A model generated the notes under the pieces. The model ran no database searches and had not been told where the DNA came from. It was given only the letters and a program-made list of their open reading frames with translations. Made by a program: the position numbers and the translations under genes. A stretch of DNA of 64,000 nucleotides from Pseudomonas prosekii (GTDB lineage: Bacteria > Pseudomonadota > Gammaproteobacteria > Pseudomonadales > Pseudomonadaceae), in NCBI RefSeq assembly GCF_900105155.1, contig NZ_LT629762.1, positions 4,783,501 through 4,847,500 on the forward strand, given 5' to 3'. Positions 31,996 through 41,640 of the stretch are shown here, in pieces; positions within the stretch are counted from its first letter, which is position 1, and every line of letters begins with the position of its first letter.

Positions 31996-33207
31996 ATGGT
32001 CATATTTCTGGTTTCGATGTGTTTACTGATTTTGATAGTGCAATGCGTCCTGTGCCTGATATCAAAAAAATATCTGGTTGCGCTGTACGCCGTTTGTTAT
32101 TCAGTGCCTTTCCTTGGGCTCATAAGCTGCCTGTGGGGCGACACCATTACGCTTTGGCCTATTGGGGATTTTGATTTTTACCTGGATGACCTGCTGGTAT
32201 TCAGACTTTCGCTTGTCTGGTTTCTAGGTGTGTCAGGCGGGCTCCTGGCCTACTTGCTATCATTATTGGTTCCTTCCGGAAATTTGAAACCGGATCGCGC
32301 TACTTTTTTTGCCCCGATGGACTTCAAGCTAGGTGGTATGATCTTTCTTGCACTGTCCGTTTTTTTCATTGCCTTCAGACTCGTTAGTGCGGATGCGATG
32401 CTTCAAATGTTCGCGGGTATCGAATCGGTGGTGGTTTTTTCAATTATTGCGATAACCGCCCTCGCATTTGCCTATCCCTCCAGGCGGATGCTGACCGTGT
32501 CCGCGGTGCTGGTCATGGCTTACTGTGTCGCCAACGCGATGACAGGGGATCGGGACTTTGTCGTATTGGTTGTGGCTTACATCCTGGGTTTGATGTTCCG
32601 TTACAACCATTTGATCAAGCTGAAAACGTTGTTGCTTGTTGCTACGTTCATGGTGCTTCTCCTGGTCAGTGGCGTGCTTGTTTCGATGAGTCGCATGGAC
32701 GTGGATTTAACGTCGGATAACATCACTCAGTATTTTTTGTTTAACTCCTGGAACGCAATCATCTTGCCGCTTGTTCAGCAATTGACCAGCTTCTGGGATG
32801 GAGAGCATCTGCGGTATGGTCAAACTTATCTCGATATGTTTCTTTCGCTGGCGCCATCCCCAATCTATTCGGCTTTTGGGATAGAAAAGCCCATCATGGT
32901 GGATAACCCGGCCCTCTGGTACTACATTACCGGGCTAGGCGGGATTCATGTCGCTGGCGTTGCTTTCGAGAACTTTGGTTTGTTCGGTGTTTTCCTCAAT
33001 GGATTCATCAGCGTCTGCTTCTTACGGTTGATCGACTCACGCTGCCGTAATGATGACTTCTTGCGGATTTTTCTATATATGCTTTGTGCAGCATCGGTCA
33101 TGCACTGGATTTGGTATGGCGAAATATACTTGCTAAATTCGTTGGTTTTTTATGTGATGTCATTAGGATTATTCTTCGCGATGAAACTCGTTCGGGTTTT
33201 GAAGTGA
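31996..33207 (+). CDS. wzy: O-antigen polymerase Wzy
   Basis: A 403-residue polytopic membrane protein with about 10-12 helices and a sizeable periplasmic loop (around SFWDGEHLRYGQTYLDMFL to the FGIEKPIMVDNPALWYY segment), the usual topology of Wzy polymerases that link O-units in the periplasm. The start ATG at 31996 opens MVIFLVSMCLL directly into a helix and has AAGG just upstream, though close; an in-frame GTG at 31960 is the alternative. Sequence conservation in this family is low; position between wzx and the amidotransferase gene supports the call. Confidence 0.75.
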   Translation: MVIFLVSMCLLILIVQCVLCLISKKYLVALYAVCYSVPFLGLISCLWGDTITLWPIGDFDFYLDDLLVFRLSLVWFLGVSGGLLAYLLSLLVPSGNLKPDRATFFAPMDFKLGGMIFLALSVFFIAFRLVSADAMLQMFAGIESVVVFSIIAITALAFAYPSRRMLTVSAVLVMAYCVANAMTGDRDFVVLVVAYILGLMFRYNHLIKLKTLLLVATFMVLLLVSGVLVSMSRMDVDLTSDNITQYFLFNSWNAIILPLVQQLTSFWDGEHLRYGQTYLDMFLSLAPSPIYSAFGIEKPIMVDNPALWYYITGLGGIHVAGVAFENFGLFGVFLNGFISVCFLRLIDSRCRNDDFLRIFLYMLCAASVMHWIWYGEIYLLNSLVFYVMSLGLFFAMKLVRVLK

Positions 33208-33241
33208 GTCTAAATATTTTCACTGGAGTGAGAGCGTAGGT

Positions 33242-35167
33242 ATGTGCGGAATTGCGGGAGTTGTCGGGTGGAAATTGGATCAGCAGGGCGCCGTTGCCGT
33301 TGGCAAGATGGTGGATGCGCTGATACATCGCGGGCCCGATGACGGAGCAGTTTGGTCAGATGCCGATAATGGAGTTTCGCTGGGTCACCGGCGGCTTTCT
33401 ATTTTGGAACTTTCGGTACATGGCAGCCAGCCAATGGTGTCCGATAATGAACGATTCGTTATCGTTTTCAATGGCGAAATTTATAATTTTAATGAGTTGC
33501 GCCAAAAGCTGATTAAGTCTGGGTCAACACGTATTTGGCGTGGGCACTCTGACACGGAAGTGCTTTTGGCTGCCATCGAGGCGTGGGGCGTACAGACAAC
33601 GCTCGAACATTTGGTAGGCATGTTTGCTTTCGCTGTCTGGGATAAGGTTAGCAAAACAATTACATTGGCCCGTGACCGGATGGGGGAAAAGCCTCTCTAT
33701 TACGGTATTGTCGGTAACCGCTTCGTGTTCTCTTCCGAATTGAAGGCGGTCAAGGCCGCATTCGGCGGCGACCTCCGTATTGATCGGCATGCACTGGCAA
33801 AGTTTGTCAGGTATGGCTACGTTCCTGCCCCCGAATCAATTTATGAAGGCATCAAGAAATTAGAGCCAGCGCATTATTTGAATGTTGACTCTCTTTCTTC
33901 CGTGCATACACCTGTTTCATACTGGTCGCTACCGAAATCCAGTGCATTAAGGGATGAGTTATTCCATACTTCCGATAAGGAAGTGGTCGACATTGTTGGT
34001 GAAAGACTTTCGGCCGCTGTAAAGTCGCAAATGATTGCAGATGTTCCGCTCGGCGCATTTCTGTCTGGAGGTGTGGATTCAAGCCTGGTCGTCTCGCTGA
34101 TGCAGTCGCAAAGCACTGCAAGCATCAACACCTATACGATTGGCTTCAATGAGCCTGAATTCGATGAGGCTCCTTACGCGAAGGCTATCGCCAAGCACTT
34201 GGGGACTAATCACACTGAGTTTTACCTGAGCGCAGATGACGCTGTTTCGATCATTCCGCATTTGCCGGAAATATACGACGAGCCTTTTGCCGACTCATCT
34301 CAGATCCCTACTATTCTGGTCTCCAGGATGACAAAGCAGCATGTATCGGTTGCGTTGTCCGGAGACGGCGGCGATGAGCTTTTCGCTGGATATCCCCGTT
34401 ATCAAATTACTGCCGGACTGTGGGCACGCATAGAAAAACTGCCATTGCCAACGCGCCGAATCATGGCTTATTCACTTCGGTCGCTTTCGTCAAAAGGTTG
34501 GGACAACGTTTGTTCTATTTTGCCGGGCAGCGTACGAACTAAAGTTAATGGCCGGCGAATCTACAGAATGTCCGAACTGCTGGCCTCTGAAAATCTGGCG
34601 CAGATGTACACCGGTTTGATGTCCCAGTGGCAGCCAACTGACAACGTAGTGTTGGGTATTAGCGGTCAAGATCAGGGCGCTGTCTCTTGGGAATCCGCGG
34701 ACGACTATATTGAGGAAATGCGTCGGTGGGACGTCTCTCAGTACTTGCCTGACGATTTGCTGGTTAAAGTGGACCGCGGTGCGATGAGTGCGAGTCTCGA
34801 AACCCGAGCACCGCTACTCGATCATCGAGTCGCGGAACTGGCATTTTCTTTGTCTTCATCCCAATTGATCAAAAATGGGGTCGGGAAATGGCCGCTTCGT
34901 GAGCTGTTGAAACGGTACGTGCCTACATCGTTCTTCGACAGACCGAAGGCTGGTTTCTCCATTCCGCTGGCGCAATGGTTGCGTGGCCCGCTCAGAGAAT
35001 GGGCGGAGGAGTTGCTGGCTGAAGAGCGAATCAAAAGAGAGGGCTATTTTGATTGTCAGAAAATTCGCTCGGCATGGCTCCAGCACCAGAATGGAACATA
35101 TGATCGTGGTCTTCATTTGTGGAATATCCTGATGTTCCAGTCTTGGCTTGATAAAAATAGTCGCTAA
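33242..35167 (+). CDS. wbpS: AsnB-like glutamine-dependent amidotransferase (WbpS type)
   Basis: A 641-residue protein built like asparagine synthetase B. The N-terminal glutaminase has the nucleophile Cys2 (MCGIAGVVGW), RGPDDG and FNGEIYN. The C-terminal ATP-dependent part has the pyrophosphate loop SGGVDSS at residues 275-281 and SGDGGDELFAGYPRY. In O-antigen loci such proteins (WbpS in P. aeruginosa O6) are thought to turn the uronic-acid carboxyl into an amide. With wbpO and wbpP here, the likely product is a GalNAcAN residue. True asparagine synthesis is possible but less likely in this context. Confidence 0.85.
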   Translation: MCGIAGVVGWKLDQQGAVAVGKMVDALIHRGPDDGAVWSDADNGVSLGHRRLSILELSVHGSQPMVSDNERFVIVFNGEIYNFNELRQKLIKSGSTRIWRGHSDTEVLLAAIEAWGVQTTLEHLVGMFAFAVWDKVSKTITLARDRMGEKPLYYGIVGNRFVFSSELKAVKAAFGGDLRIDRHALAKFVRYGYVPAPESIYEGIKKLEPAHYLNVDSLSSVHTPVSYWSLPKSSALRDELFHTSDKEVVDIVGERLSAAVKSQMIADVPLGAFLSGGVDSSLVVSLMQSQSTASINTYTIGFNEPEFDEAPYAKAIAKHLGTNHTEFYLSADDAVSIIPHLPEIYDEPFADSSQIPTILVSRMTKQHVSVALSGDGGDELFAGYPRYQITAGLWARIEKLPLPTRRIMAYSLRSLSSKGWDNVCSILPGSVRTKVNGRRIYRMSELLASENLAQMYTGLMSQWQPTDNVVLGISGQDQGAVSWESADDYIEEMRRWDVSQYLPDDLLVKVDRGAMSASLETRAPLLDHRVAELAFSLSSSQLIKNGVGKWPLRELLKRYVPTSFFDRPKAGFSIPLAQWLRGPLREWAEELLAEERIKREGYFDCQKIRSAWLQHQNGTYDRGLHLWNILMFQSWLDKNSR

Positions 35168-35191
35168 TTTATATTGAGCAATAGGTGTTCT

Positions 35192-36334
35192 ATGAAGATA
35201 GTTTTCAACGCGCTCTCTGCCCGTCTTGGTGGAGGTCAGACATATCTGATCAATCTTTTTCAGTTCGTACCCGTCAACGAGGATCTTGAGATTCTCGTTT
35301 TCGCCCCAGCGTCACTCAAGTTGCCGGACCACCCGAGGATCCGTCGAGTCGAACCCGCTTGGCCCACAGAGAATCCGATTGTGAGGGCTCTTTGGGAAAA
35401 GTGGGTGCTGCCCGGCATCTTGAAGGCTGAAAAAGCCGACATCCTGTTTTGTCCCGGCGGTGTCGTTGGAACTCGTGCGCCCGCAGGCTGCAAAGTTGCG
35501 ACGATGTTTCGAAACATGATTCCATTTGATCTGCGCGTGCGTAAGAGTATCCCGATCGGGCTGCAGCGCTTTAGAAATTGGTTGTTAAATCGCATTATGC
35601 TCAGGAGCATGTCGAAAGCGGATTTGACGATCTTTATCTCTAACTATGCACGAACTGTGATTGAGTCGCTGACCCAGGTTAAAAATGCCGTTACCATACC
35701 TCACGGAATTGGTTCGGTATTTAGAACTCATAGCGGTAGCACGGATCGTCCTGATTTTTTGCCCGTAGGTGAATACATTTTATATGTGTCAAGATTTGAT
35801 GTTTACAAGCATCATTTTGAAGTCGTTAACGCCTTTTCCAAACTGCCTCAGGAGCTTCGTCAACGATTTCCATTGATACTTGTAGGTGAAACTAACCTGC
35901 CGGAAGCAGAACGCGTCAAATCGCTGATTTCGACGCTGGGCCTTGAAAAACAGGTGCTTCTCTTGGGCGCTATTCCCTATCAGAGCCTTCCTCCGCTGTA
36001 TCACCACGCCTATCTGAATCTCTTCGCCTCGTCCTGCGAGAATTGCCCAAATATCCTTCTAGAGGCGCTCGCTTCTGGCAGGCCGATGATTTGTTCTAAT
36101 GTCATGCCAATGCCGGAATTTGGAGCGGACGCCGCACTTTATTTTTCGCCATTTGATTCGAAGGATATAGGGGAAGTCCTGTCTAAGGCATTAACAAGTC
36201 CGGATCTGTTGAAGACGCTATCCGTCGCAGCTGTCGCGCAGAGTGATAAGTTTGACTGGGAAAGCACCTCAAGGAAAACGTGGTTTGAGTTGCTGGCCTT
36301 GGCCGAGCACCAAAAACAGGTGGCGGACAGATGA
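35192..36334 (+). CDS. Glycosyltransferase family 4 protein
   Basis: A 380-residue GT-B glycosyltransferase expected to add one sugar to the lipid-linked O-unit at the cytoplasmic membrane face. Start ATG at 35192 (MKIVFNALSARLGGGQTYL) has AGGTG upstream. The glycine-rich acceptor loop RLGGGQTY and the donor-site motif NCPNILLEALASGRPMI, with the GT4 E-x7-E type glutamates, are visible. Donor and linkage cannot be read from the sequence. It overlaps the next gene by 4 bp (ATGA). Confidence 0.88.
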   Translation: MKIVFNALSARLGGGQTYLINLFQFVPVNEDLEILVFAPASLKLPDHPRIRRVEPAWPTENPIVRALWEKWVLPGILKAEKADILFCPGGVVGTRAPAGCKVATMFRNMIPFDLRVRKSIPIGLQRFRNWLLNRIMLRSMSKADLTIFISNYARTVIESLTQVKNAVTIPHGIGSVFRTHSGSTDRPDFLPVGEYILYVSRFDVYKHHFEVVNAFSKLPQELRQRFPLILVGETNLPEAERVKSLISTLGLEKQVLLLGAIPYQSLPPLYHHAYLNLFASSCENCPNILLEALASGRPMICSNVMPMPEFGADAALYFSPFDSKDIGEVLSKALTSPDLLKTLSVAAVAQSDKFDWESTSRKTWFELLALAEHQKQVADR

Positions 36335-37575
36335 GAGTTCTCGTGGTGTCGCAATATTTTTGGCCAGAATCTTTTATTATTAATGATCTGGTCAAGAATT
36401 TATCTGCTCAGGGACACGTCGTAAAAGTTCTTACCGGGAAACCGAATTATCCGGATGGAGTTGTGTTCGACGGCTACAGTGCTTCTGGATACCAGGAGGA
36501 AAACTACGAGTCTTCGGTCAGTGTTTGTCGCGCACCGCTTAGACCTCGTGGTTCATCAGGCGCAAAAAATCTGCTGTTGAATTATTTGTCGTTCATTGTA
36601 AACGGTTTGAGGTTTTACCCGGGTGCGGTCAAAGTTGATCGTTTTGATGCGATCTTTGTATTTGCGCCATCTCCGATTACCTCGATCATCCCGGCGATCT
36701 ATCTGAAGTGGAAACTCAAGAGCCACTTGGCTGTATGGGTCCAGGATCTATGGCCAGAGAGCTTAAGTGCAACGGGCTTCATAAAGAACAAGGCAGCGTT
36801 GCACGTCGTGGGCTGGATGGTGAAGGGCATCTACGCATTCGTCGATACGCTGCTCGTTCAGTCAAGGGCCTTTCGTGAACCGGTTGCCCGATACGCTGAT
36901 GCTGGCAAAATTGTGTATTACCCCAACTCTTATCAGGATTTCGCGCCTAGTACTGAAGAGCCTCGGATTCCAGCGCCACTACTCGAAGAACTCGATAATC
37001 ACTTCTGTCTCGTTTTCGCTGGAAACCTGGGGACTGCGCAGTCGGTCGAAACCCTCGTTGACGTGGCAGACAAACTTCGCCATTTATTCGGGCTCAGGAT
37101 TGTGCTGGTCGGCAGCGGCAGTATGTCGAACTGGATTGAAAGTCAGAAGCAATCCCGCGGATTAGAAAACCTTATTCTTGCCGGACGTTTTCCAGTTACC
37201 GAAATGCCACATTTTTTCAATCGGGCCGCCGGATTGTTGGTGACGTTGAAGCAGGATGAGGCGTTCTCCTATACCATCCCCAGTAAAGTCCAGGCGTACC
37301 TGGCAGCAGGGAGGCCGATCATTGCCGCGCTGGATGGCGAGGGGGCTCGCGTCATTCAAGAGGCAAGGGCTGGTCTGACGAGTCCGGCGCAAGATGCCGA
37401 AGGTATGGCAAAAAGCATCGAACAATTTTTCCACATGAGTTCGGATGAACGGGAATCGTTGGGGCAGTCAGGGCGAGCGTACTACCTTGAGCATTTCGAA
37501 ATGGAGCGGCAAAGCCAGCGCCTGGTCGAAATTCTCAGTAGCAGGATCAATGAATTGAAAGGTATGTCGAAATGA
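36331..37575 (+). CDS. Glycosyltransferase family 4, WbuB-like (L-HexNAc transferase type)
   Basis: A 414-residue GT-B protein starting MRVLVVSQYFWPESFIINDL, the opening typical of WbuB-like enzymes that transfer L-FucNAc or L-QuiNAc. VWVQDLWPESLSATG and FAGNLGTAQSVETL are further family marks; the donor region has PSKVQAYLAAGRPI. It overlaps the genes on both sides by ATGA junctions and stands directly before the module that should make the L-sugar, which supports the donor prediction. Confidence 0.85.
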   Translation: MRVLVVSQYFWPESFIINDLVKNLSAQGHVVKVLTGKPNYPDGVVFDGYSASGYQEENYESSVSVCRAPLRPRGSSGAKNLLLNYLSFIVNGLRFYPGAVKVDRFDAIFVFAPSPITSIIPAIYLKWKLKSHLAVWVQDLWPESLSATGFIKNKAALHVVGWMVKGIYAFVDTLLVQSRAFREPVARYADAGKIVYYPNSYQDFAPSTEEPRIPAPLLEELDNHFCLVFAGNLGTAQSVETLVDVADKLRHLFGLRIVLVGSGSMSNWIESQKQSRGLENLILAGRFPVTEMPHFFNRAAGLLVTLKQDEAFSYTIPSKVQAYLAAGRPIIAALDGEGARVIQEARAGLTSPAQDAEGMAKSIEQFFHMSSDERESLGQSGRAYYLEHFEMERQSQRLVEILSSRINELKGMSK

Positions 37576-38429
37576 AGGTTCTTGTGTTAGGTGTCACCGG
37601 AATGCTGGGTAGCACGGTGTTCAGGCAATTCCATGGAAACCCGCACTTTGAAGTGTGGGGCACTTTGCGCAACCCGAGTGGCGCAAAATACTTTTCTGAA
37701 GAGAGCCATGGTTCGCTAATCAGTAACGTTGACGTGCTTGACCACGACTCGCTGGTTTCTGTGCTGGCGCGGGTCAAGCCGGACGTCGTTATAAACTGCG
37801 TCGGACTGATCAAGCAGCTGGCTGATGCCAAGGATCCCCTTTCAGCGTTGCCTATCAATGCCATGTTGCCGCATCGCATTGCCAAATTGTGCGCACTGTC
37901 CGGTGCTCGCCTGATTCATATCAGTACAGATTGCGTGTTTTCCGGCCGCAAGGGTTTGTACACTGAAGAGGATATCTCCGATGGGGAGGACCTCTACGGT
38001 AAGTCGAAGTATATTGGTGAGCTGCGCGCTGAACCGAACGCCGTCACCCTTAGGACCTCCATTATTGGTCATGAGTTGGGAAGCCAGTATTCTCTGGTGG
38101 ATTGGTTCCTGTCCCAGAACGGGCCTGTCAAAGGCTACGAAAAGGCTATTTTCTCGGGACTGCCGACTGTGGAATTGGCGCGTGTCATTCGCGACTACGT
38201 GATACCGAATCCAGGGCTCAAAGGCCTTTATCATGTATCGGTAGCACCGATTGACAAGCTGTCTCTGCTGAAACTGGTGGCAGAAGTCTACGGAAAGGAA
38301 ATCGATATCATCGCTGACAGTAATGTTGCTATAGATCGTTCGCTGAATTCATCAAAGTTTCAGTCTGCAACCGGTTACGTTCCACCTTCATGGTTGGAAT
38401 TGGTCAAATCGATGCGCGCGCTGCGTTGA
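37572..38429 (+). CDS. RmlD-like nucleotide-sugar 4-ketoreductase (WbvR type)
   Basis: A 285-residue SDR with NAD(P) loop GVTGMLGSTVF, HISTDCVFSG and the catalytic YGKSKYIGE. It resembles dTDP-4-dehydrorhamnose reductase. In the L-FucNAc pathway this step is done by WbjC/CapF/FnlB, which carries an extra C-terminal cupin domain of about 100 residues; that domain is absent here. The cupin-less form matches WbvR, the reductase of UDP-L-RhaNAc/L-QuiNAc synthesis. It probably reduces the C4 keto group of the product of the next gene. Confidence 0.75.
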   Translation: MKVLVLGVTGMLGSTVFRQFHGNPHFEVWGTLRNPSGAKYFSEESHGSLISNVDVLDHDSLVSVLARVKPDVVINCVGLIKQLADAKDPLSALPINAMLPHRIAKLCALSGARLIHISTDCVFSGRKGLYTEEDISDGEDLYGKSKYIGELRAEPNAVTLRTSIIGHELGSQYSLVDWFLSQNGPVKGYEKAIFSGLPTVELARVIRDYVIPNPGLKGLYHVSVAPIDKLSLLKLVAEVYGKEIDIIADSNVAIDRSLNSSKFQSATGYVPPSWLELVKSMRALR

Positions 38430-38462
38430 TCATTAAATTCAATCAAGTTTGGGAAGGTTACT

Positions 38463-39473
38463 ATGTTCGATAATAAAGTTTTGATGATCACGGGCGGTAC
38501 AGGTTCGTTTGGTCATACGGTGTTGAAGCGCTTTCTTGATACTGATGTAAAAGAAATTCGCGTATTCAGCCGTGATGAGAAAAAGCAGGAAGACATGCGT
38601 ATTGCCCTGTCGAATGACAAGGTAAAGTTCTATATCGGTGATGTGCGCGATCGCGATAGCCTGACTCAGGCAATGGTCGGCGTTGATTACATTTTTCACG
38701 CGGCGGCATTGAAGCAAGTGCCTTCCTGCGAGTTCTACCCGATGGAAGCTGTGCGTACGAACGTCATGGGCACCGAAAACGTTCTGAATGCGGCCATCGC
38801 ATCCGGCGTAAAGCGCGTTGTCGTGCTGAGTACCGACAAGGCTGTTTATCCGATCAATGCCATGGGTATTTCCAAGGCCATGGCTGAAAAGCTCATGGTT
38901 GCCAAGTCGCGAATGATCCCGGAAAACGGTCCTGTAATCTGCGCAACCCGTTACGGTAACGTCATGGCATCGCGCGGTTCCGTGATTCCGCTGTTCATCA
39001 ATCAACTGCAGAATGGTGAGCCACTGACGGTCACCGATCCGAACATGACGCGCTTCCTGATGTCGCTTGAAGATTCCGTTGACCTTGTATTGCACGCGTT
39101 CGAGCATGCGGAGCAGGGCGACATCTTCGTTCAGAAAGCACCGGCATCAACCGTTGCGGACCTGGCGCAGGCACTCAAGGAACTGTTCTCCCGCGATAAC
39201 GCTGTCAAGGTCATTGGCACCCGTCACGGTGAAAAACTCTACGAGTCGCTGATCTCCCGCGAAGAGATGGCCAAGGCCGAAGACATGGGGCGTTACTATC
39301 GCATCCCGTCGGACAATCGTGATCTCAACTACAAGAAGTTCTTTGTTGAAGGCGAGCAGGAGATTTCCGACCTGGACGATTACACCTCGCACAATACTGA
39401 ACGTCTCGATGTTGAAGGCGTGAAGAAAGTTCTTTTGAATCTGGAATACATTCAGGAGAAGCTTGATGCTTAA
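38463..39473 (+). CDS. UDP-GlcNAc 4,6-dehydratase / epimerase (WbvB/WbjB/FnlA type)
   Basis: A 336-residue short-form relative of WbpM that dehydrates UDP-GlcNAc at C4,6 and epimerises C5 (and C3), opening the UDP-L-HexNAc route. Motifs are GGTGSFGHTVLKRF, FHAAALKQVPSCEFYP, STDKAVYPINAMG and the Met-x3-Lys active-site pair in NAMGISK that replaces Tyr-x3-Lys in this subfamily. Whether the final sugar is L-FucNAc, L-RhaNAc or L-QuiNAc depends on the reductase upstream. GC content from here on returns toward the chromosomal level. Confidence 0.88.
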   Translation: MFDNKVLMITGGTGSFGHTVLKRFLDTDVKEIRVFSRDEKKQEDMRIALSNDKVKFYIGDVRDRDSLTQAMVGVDYIFHAAALKQVPSCEFYPMEAVRTNVMGTENVLNAAIASGVKRVVVLSTDKAVYPINAMGISKAMAEKLMVAKSRMIPENGPVICATRYGNVMASRGSVIPLFINQLQNGEPLTVTDPNMTRFLMSLEDSVDLVLHAFEHAEQGDIFVQKAPASTVADLAQALKELFSRDNAVKVIGTRHGEKLYESLISREEMAKAEDMGRYYRIPSDNRDLNYKKFFVEGEQEISDLDDYTSHNTERLDVEGVKKVLLNLEYIQEKLDA

Positions 39474-40593
39474 GGTCATGACGCTGGTCGGTACGCGACC
39501 AGAACTTATCAAAATGAGCCGCGTCATTGCTGAACTTGATAAGCAAGTTAATCACGTACTGGTTCACTCGGGTCAAAACTATGACTTCGAGTTGAATCAG
39601 GTATTTTTTGATGAACTCGACATTCGCAAGCCTGATTATTTCCTGGGCGCCGCCGGCGATACGGCGGCAAAGACCATCGCCGAAGTGATTTCCAAAGCGG
39701 ATGAGGTATTTGAGACCGAGAAGCCTGATGCGCTTCTACTTTACGGTGATACCAATACTTGCCTTGCCATCATTGCCGCCAAGCGCCGCAAGATTCCGGT
39801 ATTCCACATGGAAGCGGGCAATCGCTGTTTTGATCAACGCGTGCCCGAAGAACTGAATCGCAAGGTGCTCGATCACCTGAGTGATATCAATATGGTTCTT
39901 ACCGAGCACGCCCGACGTTACTTGATCGCCGAAGGGATTCGTCCTGAGACCATTATCAAGACCGGTTCGCACATGGAGGAGGTGCTCGACTACTACATGC
40001 CGAAAATCCTCACGTCCGACGTACTGGTTCGCGAGGGCCTGGAGCAGGACAAGTTCTTCATCGTCAGCGCACACCGTGAAGAAAACGTCGACACGCCGGA
40101 AAACCTTCGCGATCTGCTCAAAACACTGCGATCCCTGGCCGACAACTACCAGTTCCCGATTATCGTTTCCACGCATCCACGTACTCGCAAGCGTCTGGAA
40201 GCCATCGGTGAATCGCTGGATCATCCGTTGATTTACTTCTCGAAGCCGTTTGGCCTGCTGGACTACATCAAGCTGCAGATGTCGGCGTTTTGCGTCTTGT
40301 CTGATAGCGGCACCATTACTGAAGAGGCCTCTCTGCTGAACCTGCCTGCCATTACCATCCGTAATGCGCACGAGCGTCCAGAGGGAATGGATGAAGGGAC
40401 GCTTATCATGAGCGGCCTGAAAGTGGACGGTGTGCTGGATGCCGTGCGGGTGGTGACCAGTCAGCATGATCGTACTCAGCGCGTCATTCCGGTCGTACGG
40501 GATTACCAGGCAGGTCCGGTATCAAAGCAGGTAGTGCGGGTTGTATTGAGCTACACCGACTACATCAATCGTACTGTCTGGTCGAAATCCTGA
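39466..40593 (+). CDS. wecB: Non-hydrolysing UDP-HexNAc 2-epimerase (WecB/WbvD/WbjD family)
   Basis: A 375-residue GT-B-fold epimerase. Start ATG at 39466 lies inside the end of the previous gene and has AGGAG at the right distance. Motifs are VGTRPELIKMSRVIAEL, HSGQNYDFELNQVFFD, GDTNTCLAI, HMEAGNRCFDQRVPEELNR and SDSGTITEEA. In this three-gene set it should invert C2 of the 4-reduced L-sugar nucleotide (last step to UDP-L-FucNAc or UDP-L-QuiNAc) rather than make ManNAc. The symbol is the family name. Confidence 0.85.
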   Translation: MLKVMTLVGTRPELIKMSRVIAELDKQVNHVLVHSGQNYDFELNQVFFDELDIRKPDYFLGAAGDTAAKTIAEVISKADEVFETEKPDALLLYGDTNTCLAIIAAKRRKIPVFHMEAGNRCFDQRVPEELNRKVLDHLSDINMVLTEHARRYLIAEGIRPETIIKTGSHMEEVLDYYMPKILTSDVLVREGLEQDKFFIVSAHREENVDTPENLRDLLKTLRSLADNYQFPIIVSTHPRTRKRLEAIGESLDHPLIYFSKPFGLLDYIKLQMSAFCVLSDSGTITEEASLLNLPAITIRNAHERPEGMDEGTLIMSGLKVDGVLDAVRVVTSQHDRTQRVIPVVRDYQAGPVSKQVVRVVLSYTDYINRTVWSKS

Positions 40594-40612
40594 GCGGCGT
40601 CGAGGTTTGAAA

Positions 40613-41575
40613 ATGCGTGTTTTATTGACAGGTGCTACCGGCTTCGTTGGTCGTGCGGTATTGGGGCGGTTAGCGGCCTCTGACGATCTGCAAGCGGTGG
40701 CAGCCATCCGTGGGGACGCCTTGTCTGACTGCCCGCCGCACGTTTCGACCGTTCAAGTAGCCGGACTCGAGGATGGTACCGATTGGTCGCAGGCATTGAA
40801 TCAGGCGGACGTTGTCATTCATGGTGCGGCGCGTGTCCATGTCATGAATGACACCGAAGCCGATCCACTGGAGGCGTTCCGCAAGGTAAATGTCGAAGGC
40901 ACGCTGAGCCTCGCTCGACAGGCCGCGGGCCTGGGCATTCGTCGCTTCATATTCATCAGTTCGATCAAGGTGAATGGCGAAGGCACACCGCTCAATGAGC
41001 CTTATGTTGCCGACGCAACCCCCGCGCCGGCCGACCCGTACGGCATTTCGAAAATGGAAGCCGAGCAAGGGTTGCGTGAAATCGCAGGCGAGTCCGGGAT
41101 GGAAGTGGTGATCATCCGTCCCGTGCTCGTTTACGGTCCGGGTGTAAGAGCCAACTTTTTGAACATGATGCGCTGGCTCGACAAGGGCATTCCGCTGCCG
41201 TTCGGGGCTATCCATAATCGGCGCAGCCTGGTTGCACTGGATAATCTGGCTGATCTGATCGTAACCTGCATCCGTCATCCGGCTGCGGCGAATCAGACGT
41301 TCCTCGTGAGTGACGGGGAAGATTTGTCCACGACGCAGTTGTTGACGCGGATGGCTCAAGCGCTGGGTAAACCTGCCCGTTTGTTGCCGGTGCCGAGCGT
41401 GTTGCTGGAGCGAGGCGCGCAGCTTTTAGGCAAGCGGGCTCTGTCGCAGCGGCTGTGCGGTTCGTTGCAGGTCGATATAGCCAAAACTCGTGAGTTGTTG
41501 GGCTGGACTCCTCCGGTCGGCGTCGATGAGGCGCTTGTATCGGCTGCCAACTATTACAAGGATAGGCAGCGTTAA
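40613..41575 (+). CDS. WbpV/WbpK-like UDP-4-keto-HexNAc reductase
   Basis: A 320-residue extended SDR with GATGFVGRAVL, HGAARVHVM, FISSIKVNGEG and the catalytic YGISKMEAE. Start ATG at 40613 follows GAGG. In Pseudomonas such proteins sit just before wbpL and wbpM and reduce the 4-keto product of WbpM to UDP-D-QuiNAc (WbpV) or UDP-D-FucNAc (WbpK), the first sugar of the O-unit. I cannot tell which epimer is made. Confidence 0.82.
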   Translation: MRVLLTGATGFVGRAVLGRLAASDDLQAVAAIRGDALSDCPPHVSTVQVAGLEDGTDWSQALNQADVVIHGAARVHVMNDTEADPLEAFRKVNVEGTLSLARQAAGLGIRRFIFISSIKVNGEGTPLNEPYVADATPAPADPYGISKMEAEQGLREIAGESGMEVVIIRPVLVYGPGVRANFLNMMRWLDKGIPLPFGAIHNRRSLVALDNLADLIVTCIRHPAAANQTFLVSDGEDLSTTQLLTRMAQALGKPARLLPVPSVLLERGAQLLGKRALSQRLCGSLQVDIAKTRELLGWTPPVGVDEALVSAANYYKDRQR

Positions 41576-41640
41576 GCTGGCTAATGACAGCGCTGGTTCA
41601 ATTGCAGAATTGATTTTGGCTGTTTTCAGGAAGTTGAACT

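Noticed and set aside
31923..32174. An 83-codon hydrophobic frame at the start of wzy, suggesting a frameshifted wzy
   Set aside because: The wzy frame itself begins directly with a membrane helix at 31996 and is complete in length and topology, so no frameshift is needed.
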